DNA of 64,000 nucleotides from Haloferax mucosum ATCC BAA-1512 (lineage in GTDB: Archaea > Halobacteriota > Halobacteria > Halobacteriales > Haloferacaceae). Within the stretch, counting starts at the first letter, position 1. Each line of letters opens with the position of its first letter. Shown here piece after piece: positions 45,138-55,645 of the stretch. The notes beneath the pieces were generated by a model. That model did no database searches, was not told the DNA's origin, and was given only the letters and a program-made list of their open reading frames with translations. The stretch is taken from NCBI RefSeq assembly GCF_000337815.1, contig NZ_AOLN01000011.1, positions 124,001 through 188,000 on the forward strand. The letters run 5' to 3'. Position numbers and translations under genes: made by a program.

Positions 45138-45275
45138 TTAGAATACGACCGGTAGTACCACGGTGCCGGAGATGAGCGACCCGCCGGTAGAGAGGACTGC
45201 GGCGGCACCGCCGCCGAGTGCGAGGACTAGGAACAACACGATCCACCAAAATGGGACGGACTCAGATTCTGCCAT
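45138..45275 (-). CDS. 45-aa membrane protein downstream of minD4
   Basis: The short ORF encodes a polar N-terminus (MAESESVP), a strong membrane helix at about residues 9-29 and a second hydrophobic stretch to the end (VVLPVVF). It begins 40 nt after the minD4 stop on the same strand and is probably cotranscribed. No family is recognised. Its regular composition and clean start argue for a real gene. Confidence 0.55.
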   Translation of the reverse strand: MAESESVPFWWIVLFLVLALGGGAAAVLSTGGSLISGTVVLPVVF

Positions 45276-45314
45276 AGGGGGCTTTCCGCAGACGCGAGTA
45301 AAAGGCCTTCCCGT

Positions 45315-47291
45315 TTAGCCGAGGAACCGACTGAAGAATCCCTTCTTCTTTTCGTCGCGTTCCTCGTCGTCGAACGAATCGACCTCTTCGACGAGCGAGG
45401 TGGTGTAGACGCCTTCTTCGTCGCCGTTGGCGTCCGCTTTGGGGGTGTCGTCGTCCGCGTGTTCGTCTTCGTCGGGACTCGGTTCTGCCTCGGCGACCAG
45501 CGGTTCGTCCGTGGTGTCCGGTGCGTCCTCGATTGGCGGCGCGTCGTCCACATCGTCAGTAGGTGCGTCGGCACCGGTTTCGACGACCGTCCTATCGGCC
45601 AGCTGGTCGTCTCGCCGGGGGTCGATATCTGAGGCGGGCGACTCGTCGGCGGGGGATTCACTCGTGTCCCCGTCGATGTCGGCGGCCAACGGGTCGTCAC
45701 TGACGAGCGTCTCGTCGGTTCCGAGCGCCGAAGCGTCGTCTTCGGCCATCAGCGAGGCATCTGCCGCGAGCGGGTCGTCCGCGGCGAGTGGGTCATCGCC
45801 GACATCCGAGGCGGGCGACTCGTCGGCGACGTCAGCGGCCAGCGGGTCAACGGTCTCCTCGACATCCGAGGCGACGTCGGCGTCGGACGCGTTCGCGGGG
45901 TCGGTGTCCGGCAGTTCTTTTTCTCCGGTCGAGACGCCGATAGCCGAATCTGACTCGCGTTCGTGCGCCGGCGACGGCTCGGCCGGCTCGGTCGGTTCGC
46001 CGCTGGAGAACGGAATCGAGCCGGCGATATCGTCTGTATCGGTGGTATCGACGGCGTCGTCGGTGTCAGTGGTGTCGGCTTTGGTGGTGTCCCCTTCGGC
46101 GTCAGGGGCGTTTGAATCGGGAGCCGACTCTGCCAGCGTCTCAGTCGGGAGCGAACCCGCGTCGGGAATGGCGTCAGATGCCGGTTCAGAACGAGACGGT
46201 GCCGACTCTGGTTCAGGGACCGAGTCTGCCATCTGCTCGGGAGGCGATTCGAGTTCCGACTCTGGTTCGAGTTCCGACTCGGATTCCGGTTTCGGCTCTG
46301 GTTCGGATTCGGAGTCTGGCGTGGTCGCCGACTCGGTGTCAGTTTGAGGAGTCGCAGAGTCGATTACTGCGTTCGTCTCCGAGTCCGCGCCCACGTCTGC
46401 TTCCGGGTCAGGGGTTGCTTCCGTGTCCGGTTTCGAATTTGCGTCCAGATCAACCGACTCAGTTGACGCGTTTTCCGACGTGTCGGAGTCGGAGGGTGCA
46501 GTGGACTCGGATTCGGCGTCCGAAATTGGCTCCGTATCAGTCGTCTCGTCTTCCGAATCGGACGTCGCAGGCGGGTCCGGAATCGGAACCGGTTTCCCCG
46601 TGAGCGCCTCCGCGAGCGCCCGGTAGCCCGCGGCCGCGATGCTGTCGGGTGTGCGCGCGACGACCGGAACCTGCGTGCTGAGTGCGTCGCGGATGGCCGG
46701 GTCCTCCGGTACGACCGCGATGACGCCGGCGTCGAGAGTCGAAGCGACGACGTCGGCGTTCGGACTCGACTGGTTGACTCTGGTGAGTACGACGCCGACC
46801 ATCTCGGCCCCGATTCGTTCGGCGAGTTGTCGAGTCTTTTCTGTGTCACCGAGAGCCTCGCGTTCCGTCGTCGAGACCAACACGACCTCGTCAGAGAGCT
46901 TCAGCGGGACGAAGGTGTCGTCGCTGAGGCCCGCGCCCGTGTCGATGATGACGATGTCGTGGTTCTCTTTGAGCGTCGAGATTACTGGGTCGAGTTCCGT
47001 CGCGTTCGCGCGGGCGAACGCCTCCAGCGCGTCCGACCCCGGAAGAACCGAGAGTCCCGTTGGTCCCTCGTAGATAGCTGATTCGACCGCCGTCTCTCCG
47101 GTGAGCACGTCGTGGAGCGTCGCCCCATCCGGCTCAACGCCGAGGGCACCAGCGAGATTCGGCATCCCGAGGTCACCGTCAACGACGACGACATCGTGAC
47201 CAGCCATCGAGAGGGTGGTCCCGAGGTTGGCCGTCGTTGTCGTCTTTCCAACCCCGCCTTTTGCGCTGGCAATTGCGTACACCCGTGCCAT
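45315..47291 (-). CDS. minD4: MinD-type ATPase with long disordered tail (MinD4-like)
   Basis: Residues 1-250 form a ParA/MinD ATPase with the deviant Walker A KGGVGKTTT (11-19) and the switch segment DTGAGLSDDT. About 390 residues of acidic, repetitive low-complexity sequence (Asp, Ser, Thr, Glu, Pro, with repeats like DPLAAD) follow, ending in a basic amphipathic tail KKKGFFSRFLG. This matches H. volcanii MinD4, which oscillates and positions archaella and chemosensory arrays; the match is from memory. I chose the start MARVYAIASAKGG; upstream codons are unconserved. Confidence 0.85.
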   Translation of the reverse strand: MARVYAIASAKGGVGKTTTTANLGTTLSMAGHDVVVVDGDLGMPNLAGALGVEPDGATLHDVLTGETAVESAIYEGPTGLSVLPGSDALEAFARANATELDPVISTLKENHDIVIIDTGAGLSDDTFVPLKLSDEVVLVSTTEREALGDTEKTRQLAERIGAEMVGVVLTRVNQSSPNADVVASTLDAGVIAVVPEDPAIRDALSTQVPVVARTPDSIAAAGYRALAEALTGKPVPIPDPPATSDSEDETTDTEPISDAESESTAPSDSDTSENASTESVDLDANSKPDTEATPDPEADVGADSETNAVIDSATPQTDTESATTPDSESEPEPKPESESELEPESELESPPEQMADSVPEPESAPSRSEPASDAIPDAGSLPTETLAESAPDSNAPDAEGDTTKADTTDTDDAVDTTDTDDIAGSIPFSSGEPTEPAEPSPAHERESDSAIGVSTGEKELPDTDPANASDADVASDVEETVDPLAADVADESPASDVGDDPLAADDPLAADASLMAEDDASALGTDETLVSDDPLAADIDGDTSESPADESPASDIDPRRDDQLADRTVVETGADAPTDDVDDAPPIEDAPDTTDEPLVAEAEPSPDEDEHADDDTPKADANGDEEGVYTTSLVEEVDSFDDEERDEKKKGFFSRFLG

Positions 47292-47421
47292 GATTCCAAC
47301 GTCGAAGTCCACCCATGACAGCCACATAAATGTTCGCCGACCGTTCTCGGTGTTGATTCGCGGTATCGTCCCGCGTGCACAGTCAAAGGTTACTTAGCCG
47401 CTGGCCGGACTAGGTTGGGTG

Positions 47422-48666
47422 ATGAGTAGCGACGCCGAGGAGCCGAGCGACGACCGCCGGAAGTACGAATTCAAGAAGGTCATCGAGGACCTCAGAGAGT
47501 ACGAAGGCTCAGGAACTCAGCTCGTCACCATCTATATCCCCGAAGACAAGCAGATATCTGACGTCGTCGAACACGTCATTACAGAGCACAGCGAAGCGTC
47601 TAACATTAAATCGAAGCAGACGCGGACGAACGTCCAAGACGCGCTTACGAGCATCAAAGACCGTCTCCGCTACTACGACACCTTCCCACCAGAACGCGGT
47701 ATCGTCATGTTCTCCGGTGCGGTCAACTCCGGTGGCGGCCAGACCGATATGGTCACGAAGGTACTCGAAAGTCCGCCAGAGCCGATTCAGTCGTTCCGGT
47801 ACCACTGCGACTCGAATTTCCTCACTGGGCCGCTCGAAGATATGCTCATGGACAAGGGCCTGTTCGGCCTCATCGTCCTCGACCGCCGCGAAGCCAACGT
47901 CGGGTGGCTGAAAGGCAAACGCGTCGAGCCGGTCAAGAGCGCCTCGTCGCTCGTTCCCGGGAAACAGCGCAAAGGTGGACAGTCCGCCCAGCGTTTCGCC
48001 CGTCTCCGCCTCGAAGCAATCGACAACTTCTATCAAGAAGTTGCTGGCATGGCGAACGACCTGTTCGTCCCACAACGCCACGATATGGACGGCATCCTCG
48101 TGGGCGGTCCCTCGCCGACGAAAGACGAGTTCCTCGATGGAGACTACCTCCACCACGAACTGCAGGACCTCGTCGTCGGGAAGTTCGACGTGGCGTACAC
48201 GGACGAGTCCGGCCTGTACGACCTCGTTGACGCCGGGCAGGACGCGCTGGCCGACCAAGAGGTCATCAAGGACAAAAAGCAGATGGAGGAGTTCTTCGAG
48301 AAACTCCACCGCGGAAACGAGTCCACCTACGGGTTCGAGGCGACGCGCAAGAACCTCGTGATGGGGTCGGTAGACCGCCTTCTCATCTCGGAGGACCTCC
48401 GAAAGGACGTGGCCATCTTCGACTGTGGGGGACAAGAGGAGCACGAACTCATCGACCACCGGCACAACACGCCGACACACGAGTGCGAAGACGGCTCGGA
48501 AGCCGAACTGCAGGAACGAGAAGACGTTATCGAGTTCTTGATGGACCTCGCAGACCAGCGCGGCACCGAGACGAAGTTCATCAGTACGGACTTCGAGAAG
48601 GGCGAACAGCTCTACGACGCGTTCGGCGGTATTGCGGGCATTCTCCGGTACTCGACCGGCATCTAA
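47422..48666 (+). CDS. prf1: Peptide chain release factor aRF1
   Basis: aRF1 reads all three stop codons and releases the peptide. The 414-aa protein has the NIKS stop-recognition motif at 61-64, the catalytic GGQ at 185-187 and the C-terminal domain with a haloarchaeal insertion. The ATG at 47422 lies about 27 nt after a TATA-like element (GTTACTTAG), i.e. leaderless; the GTG one codon before is the alternative. It is divergent from minD4. Confidence 0.96.
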   Translation: MSSDAEEPSDDRRKYEFKKVIEDLREYEGSGTQLVTIYIPEDKQISDVVEHVITEHSEASNIKSKQTRTNVQDALTSIKDRLRYYDTFPPERGIVMFSGAVNSGGGQTDMVTKVLESPPEPIQSFRYHCDSNFLTGPLEDMLMDKGLFGLIVLDRREANVGWLKGKRVEPVKSASSLVPGKQRKGGQSAQRFARLRLEAIDNFYQEVAGMANDLFVPQRHDMDGILVGGPSPTKDEFLDGDYLHHELQDLVVGKFDVAYTDESGLYDLVDAGQDALADQEVIKDKKQMEEFFEKLHRGNESTYGFEATRKNLVMGSVDRLLISEDLRKDVAIFDCGGQEEHELIDHRHNTPTHECEDGSEAELQEREDVIEFLMDLADQRGTETKFISTDFEKGEQLYDAFGGIAGILRYSTGI

Positions 48667-48805
48667 ACGACTCCTCCTCGGCGTTTTCGCGCACACAAGC
48701 GTGAGTCAGTGACAGTAACGACAATAGCGAAAAGGAGTAACAACAATAGCGAGAAGGTAGCGTCTCACCGAGAAGAGGAGACAGCGGTGTCCCGACGAGA
48801 ACGGC

Positions 48806-49189
48806 TTAGAGGAACGACTCTAACTGCGCCTGCCGCTGAGCGACGTCGAAGTGTGGGTCGGTCGCCTCCCGTTGCAGTCGGCCGAGCGTCAGTTGGACAT
48901 CGACACCCGACCGTTCGGCGAACTCCACACAATCTACGATTCCGGTCCGGTTCAACGCCAACGAATCGAGCAGGCTCACCAGCACCGCAATCGCGGCACC
49001 GCCGTCACCGAGCGGGACGACTCCCGCGAGAGGTCGGGATGCATCTTCTGTCGGGTGGCTATCGCTCGGGTGAACGCGGAGACAGTCGCTACACAGCGCG
49101 AGCGTCAGCGCCGCTTCCGGCGTGTACTCTTCGAGCGGTTCGGGAACCGAAAAGACGGCTTCCTCCCCGCCGCAGTCGGGACAGGACAT
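48806..49189 (-). CDS. DUF6276-type zinc-binding protein
   Basis: The 127-aa protein has CPDC at residues 3-6 and CSDC around 33-36, forming a zinc ribbon, then helices including the segment LVSLLDSLALNR. Haloarchaea carry this as a conserved small protein of unknown role; the family name is from memory. I chose the ATG at 49189 because the conserved part begins MSCPDCGG. It lies between aRF1 and the convergent end of the atp region, transcribed leftward. Confidence 0.75.
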   Translation of the reverse strand: MSCPDCGGEEAVFSVPEPLEEYTPEAALTLALCSDCLRVHPSDSHPTEDASRPLAGVVPLGDGGAAIAVLVSLLDSLALNRTGIVDCVEFAERSGVDVQLTLGRLQREATDPHFDVAQRQAQLESFL

Positions 49190-49285
49190 AGCGACCACTA
49201 CGCGGTACGACGATGAAAAATGGTCGGTACCCCGACCGAGAGACCCTCGATAGATATACCCGGAACGCTTCGTCCGTCGCGGAAG

Positions 49286-49954
49286 TTACGCGCTAGCCTC
49301 TTCGGCCGCCGCCCGCGCTTCCTTTTCTTCTTCTTCCTTCTTCGCCTTGATCTTCTTCAGACGGAAAATCTCCTCTCGCTCTTGTTCTTCGAGTTTCTGC
49401 TCGATGTACTCCTGGTTCTCGTACAGTTCGGGGAGCAGTTTGAATTCGAGCGCGTTGACGCGGCGCTTCGTCGTCTCGATCTCTTCGAGCATTTTCTTCA
49501 TCGCCGTCTCGACTTCCGCGGCGAGGATGATGGATTCGAGGAGTTCCTCGTAGGCGTCTGCGGCCTCATCGATGCGGGCGGAGGACCCGAGAAGTCCGTA
49601 GCCACGCTGGTCGAGCGTCTTTTTGACGCGTGAGGATTCGATCTGCGGGACGACGACGCCCATGATGTTTTTCGACTGCGTCGTAATCTCCGGGAATTCC
49701 TTCAGCGCGGCCGCCGCGCCGCGAACCGCCACGTCACCTTCCATGGCGCGAGCCATGTTGATGGTGTTCTGGGCGTGTTCGTAGTCCTGATTGAGGTTCG
49801 CCCGCACGTCCTGTGCCTGGTCGAGGATGTCCATGAACTCCATGATGAGACCGTCACGCTTCTGTTCGAGCGTGTCGTGGCCCCGCTCTGAGAGTTCGAT
49901 GCGATCCTCGATCGCCATCAAGTTCTTGCGGGTCGGCTTGACGTCTTCGGCCAT
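49286..49954 (-). CDS. atpD: A-type ATP synthase subunit D
   Basis: This is the central-stalk subunit that turns inside the A3B3 head. The 222-aa protein is almost all helical, with the family start [20 protein letters not shown], the segment [20 protein letters not shown] in the middle and a coiled coil at the C-terminus. It is separated from atpB by the LOV regulator gene; in most archaea it follows atpB directly. Confidence 0.95.
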   Translation of the reverse strand: MAEDVKPTRKNLMAIEDRIELSERGHDTLEQKRDGLIMEFMDILDQAQDVRANLNQDYEHAQNTINMARAMEGDVAVRGAAAALKEFPEITTQSKNIMGVVVPQIESSRVKKTLDQRGYGLLGSSARIDEAADAYEELLESIILAAEVETAMKKMLEEIETTKRRVNALEFKLLPELYENQEYIEQKLEEQEREEIFRLKKIKAKKEEEEKEARAAAEEASA

Positions 49955-50064
49955 CTTTGGCGGGGGTTGTTCGTCTGGGGTGTTAACCTTTTACTGTCTG
50001 GCCCGCCAGCCGCGGCGAAATTCGTCGGATTTCAGAATCGATGCGACGAACTCACGATGAGAGA

Positions 50065-52068
50065 CTACGTAAGACGGGTCTCGAAGAACCCGGAGACGAG
50101 TTTTCGCTCGGCCGCCCGCAGATGCTGGTGAAACGTCGCCCGTGAGATGTCCATCGACTCGGCGAGTTCGTCGCCCGTGACGCCGTGAGGCCACTCGAAA
50201 AAGCCGCCGAGGTACGCGAGTTGAAGCGCCGTGTGCTGTCTATCGGTGAGTTCCGCGCTGAGGCCGGAGACGAACTCACGAGGCGTCTGCGGCGGTGCCG
50301 AGCGCTCTTTGATGGCGCGGAGTTCGACGCCGTCGGCCGCGGCCTTCAGGTCGTCGAGTAACGCTCGTCCGACCGTTCGGTCGGGGACGACGGCGGTGAA
50401 CCGACAGCCGTTCGTGTCCGCATCGAGATCGAGTAATCGGCCACCCGCGTCCGCGACGAGGTGCGCGAGCGACCCCCGCGTGAACGTGATATCGTACAGT
50501 CCAACGTCGTCTCCGCGGGGGAGCCGTGAAATCGAAGCGATGCCGTCGGATTCGACTCCGACTCCGACTTCGTCGAGGTCGGTCGCCTCCGCCGTCGAAA
50601 CGAACAGGCTGAGCGTCCCGTCGTCGTGCGGCACCGCGCCTTCGTACGTGAGTTGGCACTCGGCGGCGGCCGCGAGCCGAACCAACGGTTGCGTTGGGTC
50701 GCTTACGTCTACATCGAGTTCGAGTACGTCGTCCGAGAGGAGCGACCGACGGCTCTCGAAGGCGTCGATAGCCGCACCGACTGCCCTCCCGAGCGTTCCG
50801 AGGACGACCGCCACCTCCTCATCCAGCGCGTCGATAGCCGTGTAGACGGTCAAAACGCCGTAGAGTGTCTCCCGGTGAACCAACGGAACCGCGATGGCCG
50901 ACAGGAACGGGAATCGGGCGTCGTCGCCAGACAGCCCCTCCGGGACCGCCCCGGACTGAACGGACCGCGTTCGGACGGCCCGAGCGGTCGGGTCGTCGGT
51001 GTCGTCGCGGGAGATTTCGATATGTTCGACCGACTCCGCGTCGATTCCGGCCCATTCGTTCGGGACGATTGTCGCTGGCGAGAGGTCGCAGTTTCCGACC
51101 CACGCGCAACCGAACTGTGCCGTCTCAGCGACTCGGCCGCAGACGGCGGCTTCGAGTTCCTGGCGCGTCTCGGCTCTGACGAGCGCGCCGGTCACGTCCT
51201 CTAGAAGTCCCTCGATGTGGTCGATGAGCGTCCTGAGCCGGGTGCGTTCTTCTTCCACCCGCGCGGCGTACTGTTCTGCGGCCGCTTCCGCGCGGACGCG
51301 CTCTGTGATGTCGGTCTGGAATCCGACGTAGTGCGTTACCTCGCCATCGGGGCCGCTCAAGGGTGCAACATCGACCCGGTTCCAGAACGATTCGCCGTCT
51401 TCGCGGTAGTTCAAGAGTTCTACGGACGCAGACTCCTCTGCATCGATGGCTCGCCGAAGTGCTGTGACCTGTTCGGGGTCCGTTTTCGGGCCTTGCAGAT
51501 AGCGACAGTTCCGCCCCAGCGCCGCGTCTTCAGAGTAACCGGTCATCGACTCGAACGCCTCGTTAACGTAGACGAGCGGCCGGTCCGGAAGCGAGCAATC
51601 GGCGATAGTGATGCCGACTGGCGCTTCGTCCATCGCCTGTTCTTTCAGGTTCTCGGTGATTCGGTCGGCCGCTTCCGTCCCGCGGCGTCGCCACGCGACG
51701 GCGCTCTGTACCCGGTCCGGAAGACGTTCGAAGAGGTTCGAATCAACGACCGGAACGACGTCGGACGCACCCGCGTCGCGTGCGTCCGCGTCCGAAAGTT
51801 GCCCCGTTTCGGGGACGACCGCAACGAGTGGCACCGCAGTCTCGCCGTGGAGTTGCTCGATAGCTTCTGAGCGGTCGGTCACGACGACGAGACAGTCTAT
51901 CGTGTCGTCGCCGAGTCGTCGCCGCGCGTCCGCGACTGACGACATCGTTTCGACCGACAGCGGAGAGAGACGACGTTCGAGTCGCTCGCGGTGCTCGTCG
52001 CCGACGACCGTGAGCACTCGGAGGTTCGGCGTCGGTTCGTTCATACGAGACACACTCGCTCCGCTCAT
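50065..52068 (-). CDS. LOV/PAS-GAF sensor with bacterio-opsin activator-type HTH
   Basis: The 667-aa protein has a receiver-like N-terminus (about 15-125, without a clear phosphorylation Asp triad) and a PAS domain with the LOV signature GRNCRYLQG, whose Cys188 would form the flavin adduct. A coiled coil, a GAF domain (about 300-430), the Bat-specific domain and a C-terminal HTH10 (GDELAESMDISRATFHQHLR) follow. It may be a blue-light or redox transcription regulator. An ATG eight codons downstream (52044) is an alternative start. It sits between atpB and atpD. Confidence 0.86.
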   Translation of the reverse strand: MSGASVSRMNEPTPNLRVLTVVGDEHRERLERRLSPLSVETMSSVADARRRLGDDTIDCLVVVTDRSEAIEQLHGETAVPLVAVVPETGQLSDADARDAGASDVVPVVDSNLFERLPDRVQSAVAWRRRGTEAADRITENLKEQAMDEAPVGITIADCSLPDRPLVYVNEAFESMTGYSEDAALGRNCRYLQGPKTDPEQVTALRRAIDAEESASVELLNYREDGESFWNRVDVAPLSGPDGEVTHYVGFQTDITERVRAEAAAEQYAARVEEERTRLRTLIDHIEGLLEDVTGALVRAETRQELEAAVCGRVAETAQFGCAWVGNCDLSPATIVPNEWAGIDAESVEHIEISRDDTDDPTARAVRTRSVQSGAVPEGLSGDDARFPFLSAIAVPLVHRETLYGVLTVYTAIDALDEEVAVVLGTLGRAVGAAIDAFESRRSLLSDDVLELDVDVSDPTQPLVRLAAAAECQLTYEGAVPHDDGTLSLFVSTAEATDLDEVGVGVESDGIASISRLPRGDDVGLYDITFTRGSLAHLVADAGGRLLDLDADTNGCRFTAVVPDRTVGRALLDDLKAAADGVELRAIKERSAPPQTPREFVSGLSAELTDRQHTALQLAYLGGFFEWPHGVTGDELAESMDISRATFHQHLRAAERKLVSGFFETRLT

Positions 52069-52146
52069 AAGGAGCTTCCCGAGCGGGCGCTCACAAACAG
52101 ATAAAGAGAAAATCGGAACCGAGTGCGAACGTGAGGGTCGCCGGAG

Positions 52147-53553
52147 TTAGGCTTCCGCTTCGGCAGTCTCGGCTTCTTCGCGGTAGTAGTCCTCGATGAG
52201 GTCTTCGTCGATACGGTTGAGTTCGGACTTCGGAAGCATCGACAGGAGGTCCCAGCCGATTTCGAGTGTGTTCTCGATAGAACGGTTCGAATCGAAGCCC
52301 TGGTTGACGAACTCAGCTTCGAATCGCTCGGCGAAGTCGAGGTACTTGTTGTCACGCTCGGAGAGCGCTTCACGACCGACAATGTTCACGAGGTCGCGGA
52401 GGTCTTCACCTTCTGCGTACGCCGCGTACATCTGGTCGGACACGTCGGCGTGGTCCTCGCGGGTGAGTCCCTCACCGATACCGTCGTCCATCAGCCGCGA
52501 GAGAGACGGAAGCGGGTTAATCGGCGGGCGGATACCCTGCGAGTTGAGGTCGCGGTCGATGTAGATCTGCCCTTCCGTAATGTATCCGGTCAGGTCAGGA
52601 ATCGGGTGCGTGTCGTCGTCACCCGGCATCGTGAGGATGGGAATCTGCGTGACAGACCCTTCGCGTCCCTCGATACGACCCGCACGCTCGTAGAGCTGTG
52701 CAAGGTCGGTGTACATGTAACCGGGGTAGCCACGGCGACCCGGAACCTCTTCGCGGGCCGCACCGATTTCGCGGAGTGCCTCACAGTAGTTCGTCATGTC
52801 CGTGAGGATGACGAGAACGTGGTAGTCCTTGTCGAACGCGAGGTACTCGGCGGTCGTCAGGGCGAGACGCGGCGTGACCGTCCGCTCGACTGCGGGGTCG
52901 TCCGCGAGGTTCGTGAAGACGACGGAGCGTTCGAGTGCGCCCGTGCGCTCGAAGTCTTCCATGAACTCGTTCGCCTCTTCCTGCGTGATACCCATCGCGC
53001 CGAAGACCACAGCGAATTCGGAGTCTTCGCCGCTTTCTTCGTCCTCAGGCACCGTCGCCTGACGAGCGATCTGGAGCGCGAGGTCGTTGTGGGGAAGTCC
53101 CGACGCAGAGAAGATGGGGAGCTTCTGTCCACGAACAAGAGTGTTCATGCCGTCGATGGCTGAGACGCCAGTCTGGATGAACTCCTCTGGGTACTCGCGG
53201 GAGTACGGGTTGATTGCCGCGCCGACGATGTCACGGCGTTCGTCGGGAACGATTTCGGGGCCGCCGTCGATCGGCTGGCCGGACCCGTCGAGCACGCGAC
53301 CGAGAAGGTCCTCGGTTACGGGCATCTTGAGGGTCTCACCGAGGAACTTGACGGACGCGTTCCTGTCGATACCGGTCGTGCCTTCGAACACCTGAATTGC
53401 GACGACGCCCTCGCTGGATTCGAGGACCTGTCCGCGCTTGGTTTCGCCTTGAGGAGTCTCGATTTCGACGATTTCGTCGTAGCCAATCGGCTCGTCAACC
53501 TCGGCGAACACCAGCGGGCCGCTGATTTCGGTGATAGTCTGGTATTCCTTCAT
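52147..53553 (-). CDS. atpB: A-type ATP synthase subunit B
   Basis: This is the non-catalytic nucleotide-binding subunit of the A3B3 head. The 468-aa protein begins [16 protein letters not shown] and contains [20 protein letters not shown] and [19 protein letters not shown], both family hallmarks. There is no P-loop, as expected. I chose the ATG at 53553, 4 nt after the atpA stop; longer readings lie inside atpA. Confidence 0.98.
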   Translation of the reverse strand: MKEYQTITEISGPLVFAEVDEPIGYDEIVEIETPQGETKRGQVLESSEGVVAIQVFEGTTGIDRNASVKFLGETLKMPVTEDLLGRVLDGSGQPIDGGPEIVPDERRDIVGAAINPYSREYPEEFIQTGVSAIDGMNTLVRGQKLPIFSASGLPHNDLALQIARQATVPEDEESGEDSEFAVVFGAMGITQEEANEFMEDFERTGALERSVVFTNLADDPAVERTVTPRLALTTAEYLAFDKDYHVLVILTDMTNYCEALREIGAAREEVPGRRGYPGYMYTDLAQLYERAGRIEGREGSVTQIPILTMPGDDDTHPIPDLTGYITEGQIYIDRDLNSQGIRPPINPLPSLSRLMDDGIGEGLTREDHADVSDQMYAAYAEGEDLRDLVNIVGREALSERDNKYLDFAERFEAEFVNQGFDSNRSIENTLEIGWDLLSMLPKSELNRIDEDLIEDYYREEAETAEAEA

Positions 53554-53557
53554 GGTC

Positions 53558-55318
53558 TCAGTACAGCTCGCGGAGTTGCTCAGTGATCTCTGCTTTGAGG
53601 TCCTCGATGTACGCATCCCAGTCTTCCTGCACACCGATGCGGTTCAGCCGGGGAGCCGCCTCGATGGACTGAATTTCCTCGACGGGGACGCCGGCTTCGA
53701 GCGCCTTGAACGCCTCGTCGTTGAATTTGTGGATTGCGGTGAGGATACCGTACGTCTTCTCGGGTTCGCAGTACGTGTCCGTCGGGTGGAACGCGTTCTG
53801 CTGGAGATACGCCTCACGGAGGTAGCGAGCGACTTCGAGCGTCAACTGCTGGTCCTCCGGCAGGGCGTCCTTACCGACGAGCTGAACGATTTCCTGAAGC
53901 TCACTCTCCTCGTCGAGCACGTCAACCGCCCACTGGCGCTCTTCGGGCCAGTCGTCCTGGACGTTTTCGACGAACCACGGGTCGAGTTGCTCTCGGTAGA
54001 GGGAGTACGACTCGTTCCAGTTAATCGCCGGGAAGTGCCGACGTTCTGCGAGGTCCGCGTCGAGTGCCCAGAACGTCTTCACGATACGCAGAGTGTTCTG
54101 CGTAACCGGCTCGGAGAAGTCGCCGCCCGGCGGCGAAACCGCGCCAATGACAGAGACGGAGCCTTCCTGACCGTTGACGGTCGTGAAGTAGCCTGCACGC
54201 TCGTAGAACTCGGAGAGACGCGCGGCGAGGTACGCGGGGTACCCCTCTTCGCCGGGCATCTCTTCGAGACGCGAGGAAATCTCGCGCATTGCCTCTGCCC
54301 ACCGGGAGGTGGAGTCGGCCATCAGCGCGACGTCGTAGCCCATGTCGCGGTAGTACTCCGCGATGGTGATTCCGGTGTAGATGCAGGATTCGCGGGCCGC
54401 CACGGGCATGTTGGACGTGTTCGCAATGAGCGACGTCCGCGCCATAAGCGGGTTGCCCGTCTTCGGGTCGTCGAGTTCCGGGAAGTCCTCGATTACCTCG
54501 GTCATCTCGTTACCGCGCTCACCACAGCCGACGTAGACGACGATGTCAGCGTCGGCCCACTTGGCGAGCTGGTGCTGTGTAACCGTCTTTCCGGACCCGA
54601 ACGGACCCGGAATCGCGGCCGTTCCGCCCTTTGCGATGGGGAACAGCCCGTCGAGGATGCGCTGACCGGAGACGAGCGGTTCGCGGGGCGTCTTCTTCTC
54701 CGCAGACGGACGCGCCTTCCGAACCGGCCACTCCTGGTGCATCGTGATTTCTTCGCCGTTGTCGAGTTCGACGACCGCCTCGGTGACGGAGAACTCGCCT
54801 GCTTCGGCGACGGCGACTTCGCCGCCTTCGAAGTCCGGCGGGACCATGACCTTGTGTTCGATGGTCACGGTTTCGGGAACGGTCCCGACGATGTCACCGG
54901 GGGCGACTTCGTCGCCTTCGGAGACCGTCGGTTCGAACTCCCATTTTTTCTCCAGGTCGATACCGGGTGCGTCGACACCGCGGTCGAGGTACGGCGAGTC
55001 CATCTTGGACTCGAGAACGTCCAGCGGGCGCTGGACACCGTCGTAGATGGCGTCCAGCATCCCGGGACCGAGGTCGACGGTTAGCGGTTCGCCCGTACTC
55101 TCGACGGGTTCGCCGGGACCGACACCGGAGGTCTCTTCGTACACCTGAATGGTCGTGAGGTCGCCCTCAATTTCGATGACCTCGCCCATTAGTCCTTCGT
55201 CGCCTACGTAGACGACGTCGTTCATACGGGCGTCGAGGCCACGGGCGGTCACGACCGGACCACTCACGCTTGCGATGACTCCGTCTTCACGAACGGAACC
55301 TTGTGTTGCCTGACTCAT
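53558..55318 (-). CDS. atpA: A-type ATP synthase subunit A (catalytic)
   Basis: This is the catalytic subunit, 586 aa, with the P-loop [11 protein letters not shown] and the arm domain insertion of the V/A type. The catalytic segment [18 protein letters not shown] and [15 protein letters not shown] are intact. No intein is present, although some archaeal atpA genes have one at the P-loop. It follows atpF by 6 nt. Confidence 0.98.
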   Translation of the reverse strand: MSQATQGSVREDGVIASVSGPVVTARGLDARMNDVVYVGDEGLMGEVIEIEGDLTTIQVYEETSGVGPGEPVESTGEPLTVDLGPGMLDAIYDGVQRPLDVLESKMDSPYLDRGVDAPGIDLEKKWEFEPTVSEGDEVAPGDIVGTVPETVTIEHKVMVPPDFEGGEVAVAEAGEFSVTEAVVELDNGEEITMHQEWPVRKARPSAEKKTPREPLVSGQRILDGLFPIAKGGTAAIPGPFGSGKTVTQHQLAKWADADIVVYVGCGERGNEMTEVIEDFPELDDPKTGNPLMARTSLIANTSNMPVAARESCIYTGITIAEYYRDMGYDVALMADSTSRWAEAMREISSRLEEMPGEEGYPAYLAARLSEFYERAGYFTTVNGQEGSVSVIGAVSPPGGDFSEPVTQNTLRIVKTFWALDADLAERRHFPAINWNESYSLYREQLDPWFVENVQDDWPEERQWAVDVLDEESELQEIVQLVGKDALPEDQQLTLEVARYLREAYLQQNAFHPTDTYCEPEKTYGILTAIHKFNDEAFKALEAGVPVEEIQSIEAAPRLNRIGVQEDWDAYIEDLKAEITEQLRELY

Positions 55319-55324
55319 GTTTGG

Positions 55325-55645
55325 TTATTCGTCCATCAGATCGATACCGATTGCTCTCTTGATCTGGTCGCGGAGACCGCTCGCACCACCGGAACCGCCG
55401 AGCGTCACGAGCGTTGGCTCGATGCTTCGCTCGACGGATTGGCGGGCGTTGCGCGAAAGGTGGTCGAGGTCGCGTTCGTGCATCACGATGATGCCGACGT
55501 CTTCGTCCTCGAGCGTGCGCATAACGGCCTCGTCGAGTGCTTCGTCCTTTTCTTCGTTCGGGACGTTTTCGAACTTACGGACGCCCGCAAGTCGGAACCC
55601 CGTGGTGAAGTCCGGACTGCCGATAACTGCGATTTCCTGGCTCAT
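55325..55645 (-). CDS. atpF: A-type ATP synthase subunit F
   Basis: The 106-aa alpha/beta protein of the central stalk begins MSQEIAVIGSPDFTTGFRLA, and its Rossmann-like core includes DVGIIVMHERDL. It overlaps atpC by 4 nt. It binds subunits D and B and may regulate ATP hydrolysis. Confidence 0.97.
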   Translation of the reverse strand: MSQEIAVIGSPDFTTGFRLAGVRKFENVPNEEKDEALDEAVMRTLEDEDVGIIVMHERDLDHLSRNARQSVERSIEPTLVTLGGSGGASGLRDQIKRAIGIDLMDE

